From Microvirga lupini (lineage in GTDB: Bacteria; Pseudomonadota; Alphaproteobacteria; Rhizobiales; Beijerinckiaceae): 64,000 nt of DNA. Shown piece by piece: positions 51,718-60,324 of the stretch. The position numbers were made by a program, and so were the translations under genes. Location: NCBI RefSeq assembly GCF_014191055.1, contig NZ_JACHWB010000006.1, positions 124,001 through 188,000 of the forward strand, given 5' to 3'. The notes beneath the pieces were generated by a model. That model was not told the DNA's origin and did no database searches. It saw only the letters and a list, made by a program, of their open reading frames with translations. Position 1 is the first letter of the stretch; each line of letters begins with the position of its first letter.

Positions 51718-53937
51718 ATGCGGTTCGACACTCCCGCCACAACCAATCCCATCGACCAGCTCAAAGTTGTTGGGAAGCCCACCGACCGGATCGATGGCCG
51801 ACACAAGACAAGCGGCACGGCACATTATGCCTATGAGAGGCACGACGTAGTGCCGGATCAGGCTTATGGCTTTGTGCTGGGTGCTGCGATCGCCAAGGGC
51901 CAGGTTGCTGCCATGCACCTGGAGGAAGCGAAAACGGCGCCAGGCGTTGTAGCGATCGTCACGACGCTCGACATGCCACGGTTGGAGCGCGGCATGATGA
52001 ATGCCGCCTATCTGTTCGGCGGACCTGTTATTCAGCATTACCACCAAGCCATCGCCGTGGTGGTTGCAGAAACCTTTGAGCAAGCACGGGCTGCGGCCTA
52101 CCTGATCCGCGTCGACTATGAGCCCGAAGCGGGCAAGTTCGACCTAGCCGCTGAGGCGCCGAATGCTCCGCTCGTTGGGGACGATAGCGGCGAGGGCAGC
52201 AGCGGGCCTCCCGAGGTTCGCGTCGGCGACTTCGAAGGCGCGTTCGCAGCGGCGGAGATCAAACTCGACGAGAGCTATACGACGCCCGATGAGAGCCATG
52301 CCATGATGGAGCCGCACGCCACGATCGCGGCGTGGGACGGGGATCAGCTCACCCTCTGGACTTCGAACCAGATGATTGCCTGGGGCAAACGCAGCATTGC
52401 CAAAATCCTTGGCATTCCGGCACAGAAGGTTCGCCTCGACTCGCCCTATATCGGCGGCGGCTTCGGAGCAAAGCTGTTCATCCGGGCCGATGCCGTGCTG
52501 GCAGCGCTCGGCGCCAAAGCGGCACAGCGGCCGGTGAAGCTGGCGCTCGCCCGCCCATTGATCGCCAATAATACGACACATCGGCCTGCCACGATGCAAC
52601 GCATTCGCATCGGTGCGAACCCTGACGGCATCATCACGGCCATCGCGCACGAGAGCACTTCTGGCAATCTGGCCGACGGCAAGCCTGAGACGGCGGTGTC
52701 ACAAACGAGGCTGCTCTACGCGGGCGCAAACCGCCTCATGGCCATGAGGCTCGCGCCGCTTGACCTGCCAGAAGGCAATGCGATGCGTGCCCCGGGTGAG
52801 GCGCCCGGCATGATGGTGCTTGAGGTTGCCATAGACGAGATGGCTGAAAAGCTTGGACTTGATCCTGTCCAGTTCCGGATCCTCAACGACACCCAAATCG
52901 ACCCGGAAAACCCCGACCGGCGCTTCTCCCACCGCGATCTCGTCGGCTGTCTCCGGCTGGGTGCTGAGCGTTTTGGCTGGGACCAGCGCAATCCTCAGCC
53001 TACCCAGGTGCGGGATGGACACTGGCTTGTTGGAATGGGCGTGGCAGCGGGCTTCCGCAACAACCTTCTGACGAAATCCGCAGCGCGCGTTCGGCTCGAC
53101 CGCGAGGGAGTTGTCACGGTAGAAACCGACATGACCGATATCGGAACGGGGTCCTACACCATCATCGCCCAGACTGCGGCGGAAATGATGGGTGTGGCCT
53201 TGGATAAGGTTGTTGTCCGGCTTGGTGATTCTTCGTTCCCCGCCTCCGCAGGCTCCGGCGGACAATGGGGCGCGAACAACGCGACGGCTGGTGTCTATGC
53301 CGCCTGTGTCAAGCTTCGCGAAGCCGTCGTGCAGCAGCTCGGCTTCAATTCTGCCGATGCCGTATTCTCAGGGGGCGACGTGCGGTCGGGCAATCGCAGC
53401 GTGCTACTGGCCGACGCCGCAAGTGCGGGTGACCTCGTTGCCGAAGATCTCATTGAGTACGGCAACCTCGCCAAAACGCATCAGCAATCGACCTTTGCGG
53501 CGCATTTTGTCGAGGTTGGGGTCGACGCAGCAACGGGTGAGGTTCGGGTTCGGCGCATGCTCGCCGTATGCGCGGCGGGACGCATCCTCAATCCGAAATC
53601 CGCCAGGAGCCAAGTGATCGGCGCGATGACGATGGGCGTCGGCGCGGCTTTGATGGAGGAACTGGCCGTGGACAAGCGGCGCGGCTTCTTCGTCAACCAC
53701 GATCTTGCGGGTTATGAGGTGCCGGTCCATGCCGACATCCCACATCAAGATGTCATCTTTCTTGACGAAGTCGACCCGATGTCCTCACCTATGAAGGCAA
53801 AGGGGGTAGCCGAGCTCGGCATCTGCGGCGTTGGGGCGGCTGTCGCAAACGCGGTCTACCATGCCACTGGCATTCGTGTCCGCGACTATCCAATCACGCT
53901 CGATAAGCTCATCGACCGCCTACCCGAAGCCGTCTGA
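51718..53937 (+). CDS. PaoC-type molybdopterin subunit
   Basis: 739-residue large subunit. Cofactor and substrate motifs: G-G-G-F-G-A-K (about 247-253), A-P-G-E-A-P-G (about 360), G-Q-W-G-A-N-N-A-T (about 521) and, near the end, K-G-V-A-E-L-G-I-C-G-V-G with the catalytic glutamate. The E. coli relative oxidises aromatic aldehydes in the periplasm with an unusual cytosine-dinucleotide cofactor. Begins three bases after paoB. No paoD/XdhC-type maturation gene is adjacent. Confidence 0.9.
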   Translation: MRFDTPATTNPIDQLKVVGKPTDRIDGRHKTSGTAHYAYERHDVVPDQAYGFVLGAAIAKGQVAAMHLEEAKTAPGVVAIVTTLDMPRLERGMMNAAYLFGGPVIQHYHQAIAVVVAETFEQARAAAYLIRVDYEPEAGKFDLAAEAPNAPLVGDDSGEGSSGPPEVRVGDFEGAFAAAEIKLDESYTTPDESHAMMEPHATIAAWDGDQLTLWTSNQMIAWGKRSIAKILGIPAQKVRLDSPYIGGGFGAKLFIRADAVLAALGAKAAQRPVKLALARPLIANNTTHRPATMQRIRIGANPDGIITAIAHESTSGNLADGKPETAVSQTRLLYAGANRLMAMRLAPLDLPEGNAMRAPGEAPGMMVLEVAIDEMAEKLGLDPVQFRILNDTQIDPENPDRRFSHRDLVGCLRLGAERFGWDQRNPQPTQVRDGHWLVGMGVAAGFRNNLLTKSAARVRLDREGVVTVETDMTDIGTGSYTIIAQTAAEMMGVALDKVVVRLGDSSFPASAGSGGQWGANNATAGVYAACVKLREAVVQQLGFNSADAVFSGGDVRSGNRSVLLADAASAGDLVAEDLIEYGNLAKTHQQSTFAAHFVEVGVDAATGEVRVRRMLAVCAAGRILNPKSARSQVIGAMTMGVGAALMEELAVDKRRGFFVNHDLAGYEVPVHADIPHQDVIFLDEVDPMSSPMKAKGVAELGICGVGAAVANAVYHATGIRVRDYPITLDKLIDRLPEAV

Positions 53938-54079
53938 GATGCCCCTTTGTTTATACTCCAGGTTATATATATATGCCCGCTGGGAAAAAGCAGACAGGAA
54001 GCGATCTCAACCCGCCCTCAGGACCGCGGGCCCGCCTCGCATATCTAATGCCCTGCGGGCCTGGAGCGGAAGGGCTGCT
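53938..54079. other. intergenic region after the aldehyde oxidoreductase operon
   Basis: Start of a gap of about 650 bp (53938-54593) with an AT-rich TATATATATA stretch near 53967. The rest of the gap holds the dispersed repeat and the IS630 relic. Confidence 0.4.
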
Positions 54080-54184
54080 GATGGCACATACGCGAGCTAG
54101 ACTGAAGGTCTGCTAACAAACGGGACTACAGACATTCCCGAGGCGTTCGCAATTTCGCCAAGTGACCCATTCCAGACCATTGCG
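54080..54184. repeat. dispersed intergenic repeat, copy 6
   Basis: Full-length unit: ATGGCACATACGCG, AAGGTCTGCT and ACAGACATTCCCGAGG as imperfect inverted arms, then CGTTCGCAATTTCG and TGACCCATTCC. It aligns closely with the copy at 58931 and shares its end with the copy at 27803. It ends about 70 bp before the IS630 relic. Confidence 0.7.
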
Positions 54185-54255
54185 AGGCGCTGCAGGCCTT
54201 CAAAGTTGCGTGAATTGGTGCAAGGATACCCCCGACCGTTGCCTCGTAGCTTAAC

Positions 54256-54510
54256 GTGGTGGAATGCTGGTGCTCAATCCTGACCCGACACTTGCTGCAG
54301 CACAGCACCTTTGTCAGTATTGATGGCCGCAAGGCCGCAATCCAAGCCTATATTGACCAGACCAACCGGGATCCCAAGCCGTTTGTGTGGATACAGTCCA
54401 CCGACGAGATCCTCGCCAGCGTCAAGCCCTTCGTCCGACGCTCTTCGAACGCGCATCCCCAGCATTATAGGGACAATTGTCACCGCGGCGGGAATGGCAC
54501 ACATTGCTAA
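54256..54510 (+). mobile_element. IS630-type transposase remnant (C-terminal end)
   Basis: The 84-codon frame contains H-S-T-F-V-S-I-D-G-R-K-A-A-I-Q-A-Y-I-D, then D-P-K-P-F-V-W-I-Q-S-T-D-E-I-L-A-S-V, which is the hallmark end of IS630-family transposases (YID-x-x-N-x-D-P-K-P-F-x-W). The DDE catalytic part is absent and no terminal inverted repeats are seen, so the element is dead. Confidence 0.8.
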
Positions 54511-54593
54511 GCAATCTAGTACATGCGCCCCTCGGTCGTACTTGCCTGAGAATTGGGGCACACTTAGCTTTGCAATCAAGGGAAGGATAAGCA

Positions 54594-55343
54594 ATGAGTG
54601 GCGATAGGCGATTTCAGGGGCGCAGAGCCGTTGTGACTGGAGGCGCATCGGGCATTGGCTTTGCTGTAGCCACGAGGTTCGTGTCCGAGGGAGCGCAAGT
54701 GGCAGCTTGGGATATAGGCCCAAGCACGCTTGCGGACGCCCGCAGCAGAATCGGTGACAGCTTGACGAGCATCCACGTTGACATCACGGACCCCGCGGGT
54801 GTGCACGCTGCCATGGAGCAAACACTCTCTGCGCTCGGCGGCGTCGATATTCTTGTGGCAAGTGCCGGTATCACAGGACCGAATACGACGACGTGGGAGT
54901 ATCCTGTCGATGCTTGGCGGAGGGTAATTGACGTCAACCTCAATGGCCTGTTCTACTGTAATCGCGCTGTCGTCCCAACGATGCTGGAGGGCGGCTATGG
55001 CCGCATCATCAATGTGGCTTCCATTGCTGGCAAGGAAGGCAATCCGAACGCCTCGGCCTACAGCGCATCCAAGGCTGCCGTGATAGGTTTGACAAAATCG
55101 CTTGGCAAGGAGCTTGCCAAGAACAACATCACGGTGAACTGCGTGACGCCGGCAGCAGTCCGCACACCGATCTTTGACCAGATGAGCCAAACCCATATCG
55201 ACTTCATGCTATCGAAGATCCCCATAGGGCGGTTCGGGACAGTGGAGGAGGTGACCGCCTTGATCTGCTGGCTAGCGAGCGAGGAATGCTCGTTCACCAC
55301 TGGCGGCGTTTTTGATATCTCCGGCGGGCGTGCAACGTACTAA
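54594..55343 (+). CDS. short-chain dehydrogenase/reductase
   Basis: 249-residue classical SDR. NAD(P) motif T-G-G-A-S-G-I-G (15-22), active-site Ser in V-A-S-I-A-G-K-E-G (about 143), Y-S-A-S-K (Tyr and Lys catalytic pair, about 157-161), and the C-terminal G-G-V-F-D-I-S-G-G. The family resembles 3-oxoacyl-ACP-reductase-like and sugar or polyol dehydrogenases, so the substrate is open. It begins after AAGGATAAGCA and is isolated between two IS relics, before the divergent TctABC operon. Confidence 0.87.
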   Translation: MSGDRRFQGRRAVVTGGASGIGFAVATRFVSEGAQVAAWDIGPSTLADARSRIGDSLTSIHVDITDPAGVHAAMEQTLSALGGVDILVASAGITGPNTTTWEYPVDAWRRVIDVNLNGLFYCNRAVVPTMLEGGYGRIINVASIAGKEGNPNASAYSASKAAVIGLTKSLGKELAKNNITVNCVTPAAVRTPIFDQMSQTHIDFMLSKIPIGRFGTVEEVTALICWLASEECSFTTGGVFDISGGRATY

Positions 55344-55674
55344 CACACTTATTTTCTATCTACTTCAAAGTGCCAGCGCGCGAGCGAAATCAAAGAATAC
55401 AGCTCTTAGAATTACTCAGACACCCCTAAGGAGCTTGCGACGTTGCCTGCTGTTGGATGCAATAAGAGTTGACCGGCGGTACAAATGCTCAGGCTGCATT
55501 GCCTGCTATAGTTCTCCATTCCGGCAAGGCATCAAGGCGATGCAGACGGGTAGCAGGGGACGGAGTAGCGAACTTCTCACCCAAACGAGGATCGCCTCGT
55601 AGGACACGACGATACCGCGCTCGAGCAGCCCGGTAGACCTACGACCGTTCAGCTTCCTAATTTGGATCTAGTTC
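55344..55674. other. intergenic region between convergent genes
   Basis: About 330 bp between the SDR gene and the end of tctA. The part nearest tctA carries the possible IS6-like fragment listed separately. No hairpin terminator was recognised. Confidence 0.4.
55560..55660 (-). mobile_element. possible IS6-type transposase fragment
   Basis: On the minus strand, translation gives G-L-L-E-R-G-I-V-V-S-Y-E-A-I-L-V-W-V, which resembles the E-x-L-x-E-R-G-I-x-V-S-Y-E-T-V-x-x-W-V region near the N-terminus of IS6-family transposases. Only about 30 codons are recognisable, without start or catalytic residues. Short match, so moderate confidence. Confidence 0.45.
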
Positions 55675-57177
55675 TTACAACGCATGTTCCTGCCGTCGTA
55701 GCCGGAATCGCCTCCATGACCAGATGAATGCAGGCCATAGTAGGGCAGAAATCGTCATCGCTGCCAAAACAGCGGAAACCGGACGTTCGAAGAAGGGCAG
55801 CAAACTCCCATCGGATTTGATCAGCGATGTGACAAAGCTTTGCTCAACCATGGTGCCCATCACGATGCCAAGCACCATCGCAGCAACCGGAAAGCCGTTA
55901 TTCTCCATCACATAACCAATGATGCCGAAAACTGCGACCAGGATGACGGCAAACAGGTTGTTGCCGGTCGCAAAGGCTCCCACCGCGCAGCAGACCAGGA
56001 TGACCGGCATGATCGCTGCGCGTGGAGCTCGCAGGATGGAACTCGCCGCACGGATCATCATGATCCCGAGCGGGATCATGATGATGTTGGCGAGGATGAA
56101 GATGATGTAGAGCGCGTACATGCTCGAGGCTCTCTCCGTGAAGAGAGTCGGGCCGGGATTGAGACCCTTCATGTACAGGACGCCGATGGCGATTGCCGTG
56201 ATAGTGTCTCCAGGAATGCCGAACAGCAGCGCCGGCACCCAGCCGCTCGCCAGGCTCGCATTGTTGCTCGCTCCCGCTTCGACGAGACCCTCCGGATGCC
56301 CGGTGCCGAACTTCTTCGGTTCCCTGGAGAACCGCTTTGACATCGCATAGCTGACCCAGGCCGCCATATCTGCGCCTGCCCCCGGCAGAACGCCGATGAT
56401 GATGCCGACGACGTTGCCCCTGGTCATCTGCCGCCAGTACTTGCGGGTGAGGGCGAGTTGACCGGCCAGGATCCTGCCGAATTTGCGAGCCGGCAGGGGA
56501 GGCGGTTCCGGTGAGACGATGGCGCGGATCACCTCCGACACGGCAAAGACGCCGACCAGGGCCGGAATAGGCTCGATTCCGCCGAGAAGCTCCGCGACTC
56601 CGAATGTGAAGCGGGGCACGCCGCCGGGGTTTTCCATGCCGATGCAGGCAACGAGAAGCCCAATGAGCATGCTCGCAATGGCTTTTACCGGGGATGACCG
56701 CGCCACGAGGGTGGCGCACATCAGGCCCAGAAAGGCGAGCCAGAAATACTCGTAGGTGGAGAAGTTCAGCGCCAGTTCCGCAAGCACAGGGGCCATCACG
56801 ACGAGTGAGATCGTGCCTGCGATGCCACCCAGCGCGCTGAACCAGAGCCCTGCTCCAAGCGCAACCTCCGCCTGGCCGTTGCGGGTCATCGCATAGGCCT
56901 CGTCGGTGTAGGCGGCCGAGGCGGGAGTGCCGGGAATGCGGAGCAGGCAGCCTGGAATATCGCCGGAGAAGATCGCCATCGCGGAAGCCGCGATGATCGA
57001 CGCTACTGCGGCGATGGGCGACAGATAGAACGTCACCGGCACCAGCAGTGCCGTGGCCATCGTGGCCGAGAGCCCCGGCAGCGATCCGACGACGAGGCCG
57101 TAGATCGAAGACAGCAGGATCGCGATCAGCACGTCGGGGGCGAGAACGAGGCGGAAAGCTTCGAGGAGTTCGTTCAT
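55675..57177 (-). CDS. tctA: TctA-type large permease of tripartite tricarboxylate transporter
   Basis: 500-residue inner-membrane protein with about twelve hydrophobic helices. Family motifs: G-S-L-P-G-L-S-A-T-M-A-T-A-L (about 30-43), I-P-G-T-P-A-S-A-A-Y-T-D-E-A-Y (about 80) and G-V-L-P-G-A-G-A-D-M-A-A-W (about 263). It couples import of a tricarboxylate-like acid to an ion gradient, with TctB and a TctC receptor. The open frame extends far upstream through tctB in another frame. ATG at 57177 overlaps the tctB stop and matches the family start. Confidence 0.92.
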   Translation of the reverse strand: MNELLEAFRLVLAPDVLIAILLSSIYGLVVGSLPGLSATMATALLVPVTFYLSPIAAVASIIAASAMAIFSGDIPGCLLRIPGTPASAAYTDEAYAMTRNGQAEVALGAGLWFSALGGIAGTISLVVMAPVLAELALNFSTYEYFWLAFLGLMCATLVARSSPVKAIASMLIGLLVACIGMENPGGVPRFTFGVAELLGGIEPIPALVGVFAVSEVIRAIVSPEPPPLPARKFGRILAGQLALTRKYWRQMTRGNVVGIIIGVLPGAGADMAAWVSYAMSKRFSREPKKFGTGHPEGLVEAGASNNASLASGWVPALLFGIPGDTITAIAIGVLYMKGLNPGPTLFTERASSMYALYIIFILANIIMIPLGIMMIRAASSILRAPRAAIMPVILVCCAVGAFATGNNLFAVILVAVFGIIGYVMENNGFPVAAMVLGIVMGTMVEQSFVTSLIKSDGSLLPFFERPVSAVLAAMTISALLWPAFIWSWRRFRLRRQEHAL

Positions 57178-57179
57178 GA

Positions 57180-57677
57180 TCACCAGGGCATCGGTAGAAG
57201 GCCGGGAGGCAGTGGGACGCGCAGGAGCTTGTAAAAGATCAGATGAATCGCGATTGGGGCGAGGGCGGCGAGCGGAAGGGCTACGCGCAGCCTGGCGCCG
57301 AAGGCGAGGGCCGAGGCGAAGATCATGAGTGCCGCAGTTGGGACGAACCCGATCCGGTCCACGGCATAGACATAAAACAGGAGCAGGCCGGGCGGGAGCA
57401 ATGCCCAAAGCCTGGACCCCAGAGGGCTTGCAGGCTCCGCCTGCTGCGATGGTCCCTGCACGGCGGCAAGGTCGGCCTCGGCTTCGTCTTCGTAGCTGTG
57501 CCCGATCCCAAGGGCGATCATGAGCCCGCATAGGATGAGGCCTATGCCTATCACCATCGGAAATACGCTCGGCCCGACATCCTGGCCCGGCACCGGAGGA
57601 AATTGTGAGCCGCCATAGGTAGCTAGCACGCCTAAGGTGGCGACGAATGAACCGGTGACGCGGTCGGACAGGCGCAT
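57180..57677 (-). CDS. tctB: TctB-type small permease
   Basis: 165-residue protein with four hydrophobic helices and a charged loop between the second and third (E-D-E-A-E-A-D-L-A-A). It ends F-Y-K-L-L-R-V-P-L-P-P-G-L-L, typical of TctB. It lies between tctC and tctA, its stop adjoining the tctA start. Confidence 0.88.
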   Translation of the reverse strand: MRLSDRVTGSFVATLGVLATYGGSQFPPVPGQDVGPSVFPMVIGIGLILCGLMIALGIGHSYEDEAEADLAAVQGPSQQAEPASPLGSRLWALLPPGLLLFYVYAVDRIGFVPTAALMIFASALAFGARLRVALPLAALAPIAIHLIFYKLLRVPLPPGLLPMPW

Positions 57678-57713
57678 GAGCGGGGGTCTCTTCCGGCAGA
57701 TGAGCAGGGTGAA

Positions 57714-57746
57714 CCCGGGCGCCCCATCGAAGCAGCGGCGCCCGGG
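57714..57746 (-). terminator. strong hairpin between tctC and tctB
   Basis: Perfect 10-bp stem CCCGGGCGCC / GGCGCCCGGG with a 13-nt loop, 30 bp after the tctC stop on the minus strand. No U-run follows. It likely limits read-through or protects the tctC message, giving more receptor than permease. Confidence 0.6.
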
Positions 57747-57775
57747 CAGTTGGAGGCGGCCTTATCCTGACCCGT

Positions 57776-58771
57776 CTATGCCTTCGCCAGGCCTGCGGCC
57801 TTCATGGCCTCGCCCATCTGCTTGTCGGATTCATCCATGAACTGGCCGAATGCGGCTTTCTCGGCCCATTGAGTGCCGAAGCCTCGGTTGCTCATGAAGT
57901 CCTTGTACTCCTTGGACTCGTAAACATCCTTGAGCACGGTGACCAGCTTGTCCTGGACCTCTGCCGGGAGCCCCTTGGGACCGGCGATGCCGCGCCACAC
58001 GCCAACCGATTTGTGAGGCCCCATCTGCTCGTTGAGCGTCGGCACGTTCGGGAACTGCGGATTCCGTTCCGCCGCCAGGATGGCTAGGCTCTTGGCCCGG
58101 CCCGCGTCGATCATCGGCCGCGCTTCGGGCAGCGAGCAGGGCACGATATCGATGCCGCCGGCCGCCAGGTCCTGCATCCCTGGTGCGGCTCCGTTGGAGG
58201 GCACCCAGGCGACGTGATTGGGTTGAAGACCGAGAGACTGCAGCCATCCCACGAGGGCTAAGTGCCAGATGCCGCCCTGGCCAGTCCCCGAAGCTTTCAG
58301 CTTGCCGGGAGGCGCCGCCTTGATGGCGTCGGCGAGTTCATTGATGGTCTTGTAAGGACTGTCCGCCTTGACCTGAATGGCCGGCGCATCGACGTTCATC
58401 AGCGCCAGGGGAGCATAGTCTTTCGGCGTCAGGGTCGTTAGGCCCTGCCAGTGCATCATCGCAATTTCGACCGTGAGCAGACCGATCGTGTAGCCATCCG
58501 GCGAGGCGGTTGAAATGGCCGTATGACCGACCACGCCGTTTCCGCCGGTTCGGTTCACCACATTCACGGGCTGACCGAGCTTCTGCTCCATCACCTGCGC
58601 AATGATGCGGGCCGTTGCATCGGTGCCGCCGCCTGCCCCCCAGGGACAGATGAGCGTTATCGGCCGGCTTGGATAATTGGCTTGCGAGAAACCTGGCTTT
58701 ATTCCGACGATCGAGCTTGCAAGTAAGGTGGACGCCGACGCGATAACACCGCGTCTCGTGAACGAAGACAT
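57776..58771 (-). CDS. tctC: TctC-type periplasmic receptor
   Basis: 331-residue secreted receptor. Twin-arginine-like leader F-T-R-R-G-V-I-A-S-A-S, cleaved around F-S-Q-A (about 30). Family marks: I-C-P-W-G-A-G-G-G-T-D-A-T-A-R (about 41-55), N-R-T-G-G-N-G-V-V-G-H, and G-T-G-Q-G-G-I-W-H. First gene of the tctCBA operon on the minus strand. Confidence 0.9.
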   Translation of the reverse strand: MSSFTRRGVIASASTLLASSIVGIKPGFSQANYPSRPITLICPWGAGGGTDATARIIAQVMEQKLGQPVNVVNRTGGNGVVGHTAISTASPDGYTIGLLTVEIAMMHWQGLTTLTPKDYAPLALMNVDAPAIQVKADSPYKTINELADAIKAAPPGKLKASGTGQGGIWHLALVGWLQSLGLQPNHVAWVPSNGAAPGMQDLAAGGIDIVPCSLPEARPMIDAGRAKSLAILAAERNPQFPNVPTLNEQMGPHKSVGVWRGIAGPKGLPAEVQDKLVTVLKDVYESKEYKDFMSNRGFGTQWAEKAAFGQFMDESDKQMGEAMKAAGLAKA

Positions 58772-58930
58772 GCATTTCCTCCCGGCTAGTCCCCAGCCAT
58801 GGCTGCGCCTGTTCCCGGCGCTTTACCATGGGTATTCTACGTAGGCTTCCTTTCAGCGCAACTGTGTTTGCCCAGAATTGTTTCGAAAGTGCCCGGAGGG
58901 AGGGTGATGTCAGCAGGAACGGATGCCGCT

Positions 58931-59021
58931 ATTTGGCACATTTGCGCAGTAGAACGAATGTCTGCTGACAAAGAGGACAACAGATATTCCCGAGGTGTTC
59001 GCAATTTCGTCGGATGACCCA
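58931..59021. repeat. dispersed intergenic repeat, copy 7
   Basis: Full-length unit: TTTGGCACATTTGCGCAG, GAATGTCTGCT and ACAGATATTCCCGAGG as arms, GTTCGCAATTTCG, and TGACCCA at the end. Best match is the copy at 54080. It lies in the gap before the minus-strand importer, upstream of tctC. Confidence 0.7.
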
Positions 59022-59255
59022 AAGGTGAGCTTTAGGAGCACGCTCTTAGGATGGACTTGATAGCTTGGCAGGCGGATTGGTCGCAGTTCGGATGGCTAAT
59101 TGAAGCTGCCTATCAGAACTGTCTTCTGAGCACTTGGGGAGCTCAGAGACGGATTCGATCTGCCACAGGATTATGGGCAAGCTGCAACCCTGTGGCGAAG
59201 TGAGCCTTGTCAGAAGCGGCCCCTATCAACGTGTTCGACTGACACAGCCCAACGA

Positions 59256-60278
59256 CTAGCTGGCGGCCTGCTTCACGAAGCGGTTGTCAAACGTTGCGGA
59301 GAGATCGACCTTGGCATCTTTCAATTCGGGGTCGAGCTGCTGCAGCATATCCATGACGCTCTTCATGCCGTCGGGTGGCACAATGCCGTCACGGGAATAG
59401 CTCTCGAGAGAATTCTGTACAGCCTTGAGGTACAGTGGACGGTCGCCGAGATGGTACTCTGGCGGCACTGTTGCAGCGACATCTTCCGGCTTTGCTGTCT
59501 GAAGCCATTTGAGCGACTTCATGAAGGCGTTCACGAGGCGCTGGGTCGTCACAGGATTGGCGTCGATGAAGTCCTTCTTGGTATAGAGGGTTGCCGCCGG
59601 GTTCGAGCCGCCGAAGAGCGCTCGCGTTCCAGCTTCTGTGCGCGTATCGATCAGGATCGTGATATCTCCTTCCGACTCGAGCTTGGAAATGACTGGGTCG
59701 AGATGTGAGATCACGTCGATCTCACCCTTCTGCATGGCGGCAACAGCGCTCGCACCTGATCCAACACCAATGAAGGCTGCGTCAGTCGGCTTCAGTCCTG
59801 CCTTCACCATGGCGTACTGTGCCGTCAGCGCGGTGGAGGAGCCCGGTGCCGTCACGCCGATTTTTAGGCCCTTGAAATCGGCCGCGGACTTGATCTGACC
59901 GGCTTTGTCTTTCTTGGCTGCGATCACGATGGCTGGGAAGCGGCCTAGTTCGGTGATGGCGCGAACATCCTGACCTTTGGCTTGCATGCGAATGGTATGT
60001 TCATAAGCCCCGGTGACGATGTCGACGGAGCCACCGATCAGGGCCTGGAGCGACTTGGCGCCGCCGCCAAAATCGTTGATTTCCACCTCAAGCCCTTCTT
60101 CCTTGAAGAACCCCTTTCGTTCAGCAATGGTCAGCGGAAGGTAATAGAGTAGTGGCTTGCCGCCCACGCCCAACGTGACCTTGCTCTTTTCCGGCTTCGT
60201 CTGACCGAAGGCGTTGCGGCTGAGTCCGGTGGACAGAGCAACGGCGCCTGTCCCAATGAGAAATGTACGGCGTTCCAT
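59256..60278 (-). CDS. NitT/TauT-type ABC binding protein
   Basis: 340-residue periplasmic protein. Leader M-E-R-R-T-F-L-I-G-T-G (twin-arginine-like), cleaved near N-A-F-G-Q (about 26). The core has Y-Y-L-P-L-T-I-A-E-R-K-G-F-F-K-E-E-G-L-E-V (about 45-65), A-L-I-G-G-S-V-D-I-V-T-G and L-K-I-G-V-T-A-P-G-S. It belongs to the SsuA/NrtA-like group. It is the last gene of the ATPase-permease-binding protein operon on the minus strand. Confidence 0.87.
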   Translation of the reverse strand: MERRTFLIGTGAVALSTGLSRNAFGQTKPEKSKVTLGVGGKPLLYYLPLTIAERKGFFKEEGLEVEINDFGGGAKSLQALIGGSVDIVTGAYEHTIRMQAKGQDVRAITELGRFPAIVIAAKKDKAGQIKSAADFKGLKIGVTAPGSSTALTAQYAMVKAGLKPTDAAFIGVGSGASAVAAMQKGEIDVISHLDPVISKLESEGDITILIDTRTEAGTRALFGGSNPAATLYTKKDFIDANPVTTQRLVNAFMKSLKWLQTAKPEDVAATVPPEYHLGDRPLYLKAVQNSLESYSRDGIVPPDGMKSVMDMLQQLDPELKDAKVDLSATFDNRFVKQAAS

Positions 60279-60324
60279 CCTCTTTCTCCCTGCTTCGATG
60301 CAGATTGTGGACGGGAAGGATTGC

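Noticed and set aside
53960-53980. TATATATATA stretch as a replication or attachment site
   Set aside because: It is a single short AT run without iterons, DnaA-box clusters or flanking duplications.
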